NCBI GenBank assembly: GCA_903912585.1
Contig: CAIWHY010000501.1
Location: 1 to 16,138, forward strand
DNA length: 16,138 nucleotides
Direction of reading: 5' to 3'
DNA from: an uncultured Thermoleophilia bacterium
GTDB lineage: Bacteria; Actinomycetota; Thermoleophilia; UBA2241
Part shown: positions 9,364-14,240 of the stretch, piece by piece
Layout: every line of letters starts with the position of its first letter
Numbering within the stretch: the first letter of the stretch is position 1
The notes under the pieces: generated by a model
Database searches by the model: none
What the model saw: only the letters and a program-made list of their open reading frames with translations
What the model was told of the DNA's origin: nothing
Made by a program: the position numbers and the translations under genes

Positions 9364-10866
9364 GTGAGGGTGGCGATCGGCGAGTTCCACCACGAGAGCA
9401 ACAGCTTCTGCTCCGAGCCGACGCGGGTCGTGCAGTTCGAGACCGCCCCGGTCTACCTCGATAGAGGCTGGTGCTTCGGGGAGGAGCTGCTTGCCGTGGC
9501 GCGCGGCACGCATACCGTCCTCGGCGCCTACATCGAGAAGGCCGCCGAGCATGGCTGGGAGCTCGTGCCGCTGGCCGCAGCGGAGACCATGCCATCCGGC
9601 GAGATCGAAGCTGCGGCCTATGCCGAGGTCAAAGAGGGCATGCTCGCTCGGCTGCGGGCTGCCCTGCCGGTCGACGGAGTGCTCCTCGACTTGCACGGCG
9701 CCGCGATGGTCGAGGGCCTCGACGACTCGGAGGGCGACCTGCTGGCGGGCATCCGGCGCCTCGTCGGCGCAGCGACGCCGGTCGTCGCCGTGCTCGACCT
9801 GCACGCCAACCTGACTCAAGAGATGGTCGACGCTGCGGACCTGCTGCTCGGCTACGACACCGAGCCGCACACGGACATCTACGAGCGTGGCCTGGAGGCC
9901 GCCGAGCTCTTTGCGGCGATAGCTCGCGGGGACGTCACGCCGACCGCTTGTCGCGTCCATCCGCCGCTGATCCTGCCGGCCATCAACACGTGCACCGAGC
10001 GGGATCCGATGCGGACGCTCATGCAGCGGGCGTTCGAATGCGAAGACGATCCTCGCGTGCTTGACGTCTCGGTCTTCGCCGGCTTCTACGGCTCCGACCA
10101 GGCAGACGCCGGCGCCTCCGTGCTGGTGACGACCGGTGGCGACGCCGATCTCGCCAAAGTCGTGGCAGGCGAGATGGGGCAGCTGCTCTGGGACCTGCGA
10201 GAAGGCTTCATCTGGCCGCTCACGCCGGTTGCTGACGCAGTCGCGGCAGCAAGGCAAGCGGGCGGCTTGTGGGCTTTCATCGACGAGGCCGACGATCCGC
10301 TCGGCGGCGGACCCGGCGACGGCACGGCGGTGCTGCGCGACGTGATCGAAGCCGGGGTCACCTCGGCGGGCGTGTGCATGCTGTGCGACCCCGAGATGGT
10401 GGAGGCGGCGTTTCGAGCGGGCTCGGGCGGCGTGGTCGAAGGCACGGTGGGGGGGAAGACCGATGGCCGGCATGGCGCGCCGTTGCCCATCCGGGCACGA
10501 GTCGTGAGCTTGCGCGACGAAGCGATCCCATTCGCCTGCTGGGATCCCACGCTCATGCAAGATGTGGGGCGCATCGCTGTGCTCGACGCCGACGGCATTC
10601 TCATCCCAGTCAGCGAACTCAAGGCGGGGACCGAGGCGATCAACGTCTTCGAAGTGCTGGGCATCGATCTCGCGAAGCTGGACGTGATCATCCTCAAGGG
10701 ATTGGGCAACACGATCAAGCGAGCTTACGGCGACATCCCGCGAGGCTACGTCGAGGTCGAAAGCCAAGGCATCAATCACCCAGACCTACGCAAGATGGGC
10801 GAGTACCGCAAGCTCAGGCGGCCCTGCTTCCCTCTCGACGATGACGTGGAGTTCGGGGCTCAGTAG
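9364..10866 (+). CDS. M81 family metallopeptidase, MlrC (microcystinase C)-like
   Basis: 500-residue predicted zinc hydrolase, full length for the family. It opens with the M81 hallmark of an FHHE(S/T)N motif (GEFHHESNSF). The putative zinc ligands are D145 and H147 in LDLHANL and H169 in DTEPHTD; their spacing (2 and 22 residues) matches the Asp167/His169/His191 set described for MlrC of microcystin degraders. The C-terminal domain shows DLAKLDVIILKG, as in other members. MlrC cleaves linear microcystin fragments at non-standard residues, but most M81 proteins have no known substrate. The GTG at 9364 is chosen because GAGGTGA lies four bases upstream and family homology begins at once. It follows binding lipoprotein 2, as M42 follows lipoprotein 1. 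Microcystin degradation should not be inferred from homology alone. Confidence 0.9.
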   Translation: MRVAIGEFHHESNSFCSEPTRVVQFETAPVYLDRGWCFGEELLAVARGTHTVLGAYIEKAAEHGWELVPLAAAETMPSGEIEAAAYAEVKEGMLARLRAALPVDGVLLDLHGAAMVEGLDDSEGDLLAGIRRLVGAATPVVAVLDLHANLTQEMVDAADLLLGYDTEPHTDIYERGLEAAELFAAIARGDVTPTACRVHPPLILPAINTCTERDPMRTLMQRAFECEDDPRVLDVSVFAGFYGSDQADAGASVLVTTGGDADLAKVVAGEMGQLLWDLREGFIWPLTPVADAVAAARQAGGLWAFIDEADDPLGGGPGDGTAVLRDVIEAGVTSAGVCMLCDPEMVEAAFRAGSGGVVEGTVGGKTDGRHGAPLPIRARVVSLRDEAIPFACWDPTLMQDVGRIAVLDADGILIPVSELKAGTEAINVFEVLGIDLAKLDVIILKGLGNTIKRAYGDIPRGYVEVESQGINHPDLRKMGEYRKLRRPCFPLDDDVEFGAQ

Positions 10867-11180
10867 ACCGACAGAGGTCAAGGGGGCAGGCCGGCCATCC
10901 CGCGAATCTGCGCCGACGCGAGGCCATCATGTGGCTCACTTCAAGCTCTCGCACCTCGGGCTGCGTCGATCGCCCTCATAGGCGCGAGCGAGCATCGGCG
11001 TCAACGTGGCGCCTGCGAACTCACGACAGGTGGCTTGAGCGTAGTCTCGAGCGAGGCATCGGACGGCCGGTTTGTGAGCGCCACGGCGCACGGCGGCGTG
11101 CGGAAGGTGGAACTGCGGCGAAGCAGCAAGAAGCGGGCGGCGCCCGGTTCCGGGACACTCTGCGGAACGCGAAGAACAAG

Positions 11181-11230
11181 GCGAACCTAGGCGAACTGAG
11201 GCGAACTGAGGCGAACTGAGGCGAACTGAG
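11181..11230. repeat. 10-base tandem repeat, five units
   Basis: Unit GCGAACTGAG occurs four times without change at 11191-11230, preceded by one variant unit GCGAACCTAG at 11181-11190. The period is not a multiple of three and the unit contains TGA, so it is not a coding repeat on the plus strand. It lies downstream of the M81 gene and downstream of the tRNA on the other strand. The exactness suggests recent slippage expansion. Confidence 0.9.
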
Positions 11231-11236
11231 GCCGAC

Positions 11237-11255
11237 ATGTTGGCAGATGTTGGCA
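11237..11255. repeat. Short direct duplication with period 10
   Basis: The 9-mer ATGTTGGCA occurs at 11237-11245 and again at 11247-11255, one base apart, giving the same 10-base period as the adjacent array but a different sequence. Confidence 0.7.
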
Positions 11256-11314
11256 AGCCGGCATCCCCGGCAGGGATGGGGAAGACGGGAAACCCGCCGT
11301 TGCCAGCAAAGTCT

Positions 11315-11390
11315 TGGAGCCGACGCTCGGAATCGAACCGAGGACCCCATCATTACGAGTGATGTGCTCTGCCAGCTGAGCTACGTCGGC
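11315..11390 (-). tRNA. tRNA-Thr (anticodon CGT)
   Basis: Read on the minus strand, this folds into a standard 76-base cloverleaf. The acceptor stem is GCCGACG pairing with CGTCGGC, the D arm has AGCTCAGCTGG, the anticodon stem is CATCA/TGATG with loop CTCGTAA, and the T arm contains GGTTCGATTCC. The anticodon CGT reads the Thr codon ACG. The discriminator base is T and the 3' CCA is encoded (complement of 11315-11317). It stands alone, with no other tRNA or rRNA next to it. tRNA genes are common integration sites, but no integrase is seen here. Confidence 0.96.
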
Positions 11391-11408
11391 CCAAAGTGAA
11401 GCTTCGGC

Positions 11409-11437
11409 ATTCTAGGGCACGGGGGCCGTGGGCGCAA
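11409..11437 (-). promoter_or_regulatory. Sigma70-type promoter for tRNA-Thr
   Basis: On the minus strand, TTGCGC (11437-11432) and TAGAAT (11414-11409) are separated by exactly 17 bases. The -10 box ends 18 bases before the mature tRNA 5' end, which would give a leader of about 12 bases. The -10 hexamer matches the consensus at five of six positions; the -35 keeps only TTG. Confidence 0.6.
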
Positions 11438-11696
11438 AGCCGGCCTCACGCGCGCCGGGAGTCGGGGCCGCGCGGTGGGAGCGTGGTGGCCCGGCCCGTC
11501 GTCGTTGCGGCGCGCCCGGCGCCCGCCCGCCGCGGCCGTCCGCCGCCCTTCTGTCCATGCCGCGCCGCCATCCTCTGCCGGGCAGGCCAGTGACGACCCT
11601 ACCCGGCCGGGGGGTGAAAGCCGTAGAATGGCGTCGGAAGCTATACCAGCGTGACGGCCTGTCGCCGCCGTTCGCCGTCGCGTGGGGGAGGGGTCA
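11438..11696. other. Intergenic region ahead of the response regulator
   Basis: Together with the tRNA promoter this makes a gap of about 306 bases between the divergent tRNA and regulator genes. Small open frames exist on both strands but are very Arg/Pro/Ala-rich and look like GC-driven chance frames. The only clear landmark is a TAGAAT hexamer at 11624-11629, about 68 bases before the regulator start, a possible -10 element without an evident -35. A second, weaker candidate, TATACC, is at 11643-11648. Confidence 0.45.
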
Positions 11697-12365
11697 GTGA
11701 ACGGCTCGGCCGCCGTCATCCGCATCCTGCTCGTCGACGATCACGCCATCGAGCGCCAGGGCGTGCGTTCGCTGCTGGATGCGCAAGTGGACATGACCGT
11801 CGTGGGCGAAGCGCCCGACGGTCTCGAGGCGATCCACCTGGTCGCGACCACCCACCCGGACGTCATCGTCACCGAGACGATCATGCCGCGCATGAACGGC
11901 CTCGAGCTCACCGGGCAGATCCTGCGCCGCTACCCCGAGGTCAGGATCGTCGCCCTCACCCGCAACGACCGTCGCGACTGCGTGCTGCGCCTCGTCCAGG
12001 CCGGCGCCACCGGCTACATGCTCAAGACCGTGACGGCCGAGGAGCTGGTCGGCGCGATCCGCCTGGTGGTGGGCGGCACGCGGGTGCTCCAGCCCAAGGC
12101 GCTTGAGGCGGTCCTCGACGACTATCTGCAGCGCGTCCACGAGCACCCCGCGCGCCAGCCTGCCGATGAGCTCACCGCCCGCGAGCGCGAGGTGCTCAAG
12201 CTGATCGCCGAGGGCAACACCAACCAGGACATCGCCGACATGCTGTGCCTGAGCCGCAAGACGGTGGAGACGCACCGCGGCAACATCATGGAGAAACTCG
12301 GGCTGCACAAGGTCACCGACCTCGTCAAGTACGCCATCCGCGAGGGCATGGTCGGCCTGGACTGA
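11697..12365 (+). CDS. NarL/FixJ-type response regulator with Glu at the phospho-acceptor site
   Basis: 222-residue DNA-binding regulator. Residues 8-125 form a receiver domain: acidic pair D14-D15 in LLVDDH, T88 in VALTRND and K110 in GYMLKT are all present. The position that normally holds the phosphorylated Asp (as in PDVVLMD-xxMP) reads PDVIVTE-TIMP, so it is Glu60 (codon GAG at 11874-11876). Residues about 158-222 form the LuxR-type helix-turn-helix (ELTAREREVLKLIAEG, then NQDIADMLCLSRKTVETHRGN). GTG at 11697 is preferred over GTG at 11682 because GGAGGGG lies just upstream of it. Glu can mimic phospho-Asp, so the protein may be constitutively active or controlled in another way. No histidine kinase gene is nearby. 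It precedes hdrCBA by about 395 bases on the same strand, but a link is unproven. Confidence 0.9.
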   Translation: MNGSAAVIRILLVDDHAIERQGVRSLLDAQVDMTVVGEAPDGLEAIHLVATTHPDVIVTETIMPRMNGLELTGQILRRYPEVRIVALTRNDRRDCVLRLVQAGATGYMLKTVTAEELVGAIRLVVGGTRVLQPKALEAVLDDYLQRVHEHPARQPADELTAREREVLKLIAEGNTNQDIADMLCLSRKTVETHRGNIMEKLGLHKVTDLVKYAIREGMVGLD

Positions 12366-12369
12366 GGCC

Positions 12370-12435
12370 GCGCGGCCGGGCTCGGGCCAAGCCCGGGCCG
12401 GGCTCGGGCCAAGCTCGGGCCAAGCTCGGGCCGGG
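12370..12435. repeat. 11-base tandem repeat, six units
   Basis: Six consecutive 11-base units begin five bases after the regulator stop. Three read CTCGGGCCAAG (starting 12381, 12403, 12414), one reads CTCGGGCCGGG (12425), and two are variants (GCGCGGCCGGG at 12370 and CCCGGGCCGGG at 12392). The array is almost entirely G/C apart from the AA step, and its GGGCC/GGCCC content lets it fold into many alternative hairpins. It might end transcription of the regulator, but it is equally likely to be slippage-generated. Confidence 0.85.
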
Positions 12436-12563
12436 CTCGACGGCGGCTTGGCCAAAGCGGCGCGGGCGGGGCTGCCGAACCCGTGCCAACTGGGACTGCG
12501 GGTCTCCACATTTTGTACAGAACGTGAGAGGGACCGCGCCTCCTGCCGTGATACCTTGTACCT

Positions 12564-12579
12564 TGTGAAAGTAGTCACG
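12564..12579. promoter_or_regulatory. CRP/FNR-family operator-like palindrome upstream of hdrC
   Basis: TGTGA at 12564-12568 and TCACG at 12575-12579 are separated by six bases, matching nine of ten defined positions of the CRP-type consensus TGTGA-N6-TCACA. It lies about 180 bases before the hdrC ATG in the only intergenic stretch ahead of the operon. A CRP/FNR-type regulator controlling an anaerobic redox operon would make sense. The match is by eye; no such regulator is encoded in the window, and a single site of this size can occur by chance. Confidence 0.4.
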
Positions 12580-12760
12580 CGGGGAACCCCCCGCGGCCCG
12601 CTGCGTGGTGCGTACGGGGGAGACCTGTGCCTCGCGGCGCGACCGCCCCGCTCGGCGCCGTCTTCGGCGCGGAGCGCCCGCAGAACGTCTTCACGCTCCG
12701 GTTCCTTGGGGGGACGCGGAGTGCGTGCATCAGTCCGGCGATGACGAACTGGAGAGGAGA

Positions 12761-13348
12761 ATGACGGAGCTAGCGACCACAGCCCAAGCTAGAGAGCTTC
12801 ACAGACAGTTCTGTGAAGACGTCATGAGCATGCCCGGCGGAGAGAAGATCAACATCTGCCAGCAATGCGGCACATGTACCGGGTCCTGCCCCACGAGCTA
12901 CCTTATGGACTGGGGCCCGCGCGAGATCATCGGCGCTTTCCGCGCCGGCATGATCGACCGCGTCGTCAAGAGCAACACCATCTGGCTCTGCACCTCCTGC
13001 TACTCCTGCACCGTGCGCTGCCCGGCCGGGATCAAGATCACCGACCTCATGTACGAGCTCAAGCGCATGGCCATCAAGTACGACCTCGCGCCCAAGGACG
13101 GCAAGTCGCCGGCCATGACCAAGTACTTCGTGGACAGCGTGCACAAGCACGGCCGCAACCACGAGGTCGAGCTCATGGCCAAGTTCATGCTGACCAAGGA
13201 CTGGGGCCTGCCGTTCAAGTTCATGGGCACCGGCCTCAAGCTCTTCACCGCCGGGCGCCTGCCGCTGTTCGCCAAGAACATCAGAGGCCGCGAGGAACTG
13301 GACAAGATCAGCGCCTACCTCGAGGCCCAGGAGGCGAAGACACAATGA
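12761..13348 (+). CDS. hdrC: Heterodisulfide reductase subunit C (HdrC-like)
   Basis: 195-residue iron-sulfur electron-transfer subunit. It carries two four-cysteine motifs for [4Fe-4S] clusters: C33xxC36xxC39xxxC43P (CQQCGTCTGSCP) and C77xxC80xxC83xxxC87P (CTSCYSCTVRCP). Between them is the HdrC-typical DWGPREIIGAFRAGMID segment. In HdrABC complexes this subunit passes electrons from HdrA to the catalytic HdrB. There is no transmembrane segment, so it is the soluble HdrC type rather than the membrane HdrE/DsrM-linked kind. The ATG at 12761 follows GGAG (12751-12754) by six bases; the open frame upstream does not resemble HdrC. Its stop overlaps the hdrB start by four bases (ATGA). hdrC is the first gene of the operon and follows a long leader. 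Confidence 0.93.
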   Translation: MTELATTAQARELHRQFCEDVMSMPGGEKINICQQCGTCTGSCPTSYLMDWGPREIIGAFRAGMIDRVVKSNTIWLCTSCYSCTVRCPAGIKITDLMYELKRMAIKYDLAPKDGKSPAMTKYFVDSVHKHGRNHEVELMAKFMLTKDWGLPFKFMGTGLKLFTAGRLPLFAKNIRGREELDKISAYLEAQEAKTQ

Positions 13349-14220
13349 GGTACCTCTACTATCCGGGCTGCTCGTCGGAGGCGACGGGCAAGGCCTACGA
13401 CATCTCCACGCGCGCGATGATGGAGAAGCTGGGCGTGGAGCTCGTCGAACTGGACGACTGGAACTGCTGCGGCGCCACGAGCTACTTCAACGTGCGCGAG
13501 CTGGACTCGTTCGCCATCGCGGCGCGCAACCTCGCCATCGCCCAGAAGCAGGGCGACGAGGATCTCTGCGTGATCTGCAACGCCTGCTACACGACGCTCG
13601 CCAAGACCAACCGCTACATCGAGGAGAGCCCCGAGGTCCACGAGGCCGTCAACGGTGCCCTCGGCGCAGTGAACCGCTCCTACGACGGCAAGAAGGCCGT
13701 GCGCCACATCATGGACGTGCTCGTCAACGACGTCGGCATCGAAGCCCTGAGCGAGAAGGTCACGCGGCGCCTCACCGGCATCAAGGTGGCGCCCTACTAC
13801 GGCTGCCAGTACTCGCGCCCCATGGGCGCCTTCGACGATCCCGAGTTCCCGACCACGATGGACGCGTTCTTCACGGCGCTCGGCGCCGACGTCATCACCG
13901 ACTACGCCGGCAAGTCCAAGTGCTGCGGCGGCATGATGATGCTGACCAAGGAAGAGGGCGCCCTGCGCCTCTGCCACGAGCTGCTCGAGGGCGCGCACAA
14001 GGCGGGCGCCGACGTGATCGTCTGCGCCTGCCCGCTCTGCGAGATGAACCTCGAGGGCTACCAGCCGCGCGTCAACAAGGCCTTCGGGACCGACTACGAC
14101 ATCCCGGTCATGTACTTCACGCAGCTGGCGGGCCTGGCCTTCGGTGCCAGCCCCAAGGCGCTCGCGCTCGACAAGCAAATCGTCTCCTGTGACCGCGTCG
14201 TCGCGGCGATCCCGGCATGA
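13345..14220 (+). CDS. hdrB: Heterodisulfide reductase subunit B (HdrB-like)
   Basis: 291-residue catalytic subunit with both CCG domains intact. The first is C9-x31-C41C42-x35-C78xxC81 and the second is C154-x38-C193C194-x34-C229xxC232, matching the motif that holds the two noncubane [4Fe-4S] clusters of methanogen HdrB. With all ten cysteines kept, disulfide or thiol redox chemistry is likely. In methanogens the substrate is the CoM-S-S-CoB disulfide; bacteria lack it, and the bacterial substrate is generally unknown. The ATG at 13345 overlaps the hdrC stop (ATGA), with AGGAGG ten bases upstream. The hdrA start follows 20 bases after this stop, or overlaps it if the earlier ATG is used. The homologous CCG domain also occurs in LutA, GlpC and SdhE, but the HdrC/HdrA neighbours make HdrB the best call. 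Confidence 0.93.
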   Translation: MRYLYYPGCSSEATGKAYDISTRAMMEKLGVELVELDDWNCCGATSYFNVRELDSFAIAARNLAIAQKQGDEDLCVICNACYTTLAKTNRYIEESPEVHEAVNGALGAVNRSYDGKKAVRHIMDVLVNDVGIEALSEKVTRRLTGIKVAPYYGCQYSRPMGAFDDPEFPTTMDAFFTALGADVITDYAGKSKCCGGMMMLTKEEGALRLCHELLEGAHKAGADVIVCACPLCEMNLEGYQPRVNKAFGTDYDIPVMYFTQLAGLAFGASPKALALDKQIVSCDRVVAAIPA

Positions 14221-14240
14221 GCGGCGAGGAGGAGGCGAAG

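Larger units (their letters stand above)
10867..11314. other. Intergenic region without recognisable gene
   Basis: About 450 bases between the M81 gene and the tRNA gene. Open frames of about 100 codons exist on both strands, but their translations are Arg/Ser-rich, match no family I recognise and have no good ribosome binding sites. The stretch contains the 10-base tandem repeat (11181-11230), a second period-10 duplication (11237-11255), and two small inverted repeats: CATCCC/GGGATG at 11262-11278, and CGGG/CCCG around 11286-11296. Both lie just downstream of the tRNA on its own strand and might help end or process the transcript, but neither has a T-run. Confidence 0.6.
12366..12760. other. 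Long leader/intergenic region ahead of hdrCBA
   Basis: About 395 bases between the regulator and hdrC, with no credible gene. An open frame enters hdrC from 12605, but its translation before the hdrC ATG is Arg-rich and unlike HdrC. Contents: the 11-base tandem array (12370-12435), an A/T-rich patch around 12508-12520 including TTTTGTACA, a duplicated TACCTTG (12552-12565), the CRP-like palindrome (12564-12579), and a GC hairpin GCGGGG/CCCCGC at 12579-12594. The promoter for hdrCBA most likely lies here, but I cannot assign a convincing -35/-10 pair. Confidence 0.55.

Noticed and set aside
9313..10779. A 488-codon open frame on the minus strand across the M81 gene
   Set aside because: It is the antisense shadow of the M81 gene, with no recognisable domain and biased composition, whereas the plus strand shows the metal-binding motifs.
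9364..10866. Microcystin degradation locus
   Set aside because: Only the M81 member resembles MlrC; no MlrA, MlrB or MlrD genes are nearby, and most M81 proteins have other or unknown substrates.
11181..11255. Possible CRISPR array
   Set aside because: Units are 10 bases long and directly adjacent, with no spacers and no cas genes nearby.
10929..11256. Two overlapping frames of about 100 codons on opposite strands
   Set aside because: They have no homology I recognise, Arg/Ser-rich translations and no ribosome binding sites, and both run through the 10-base repeat array, which shifts frame with each unit.
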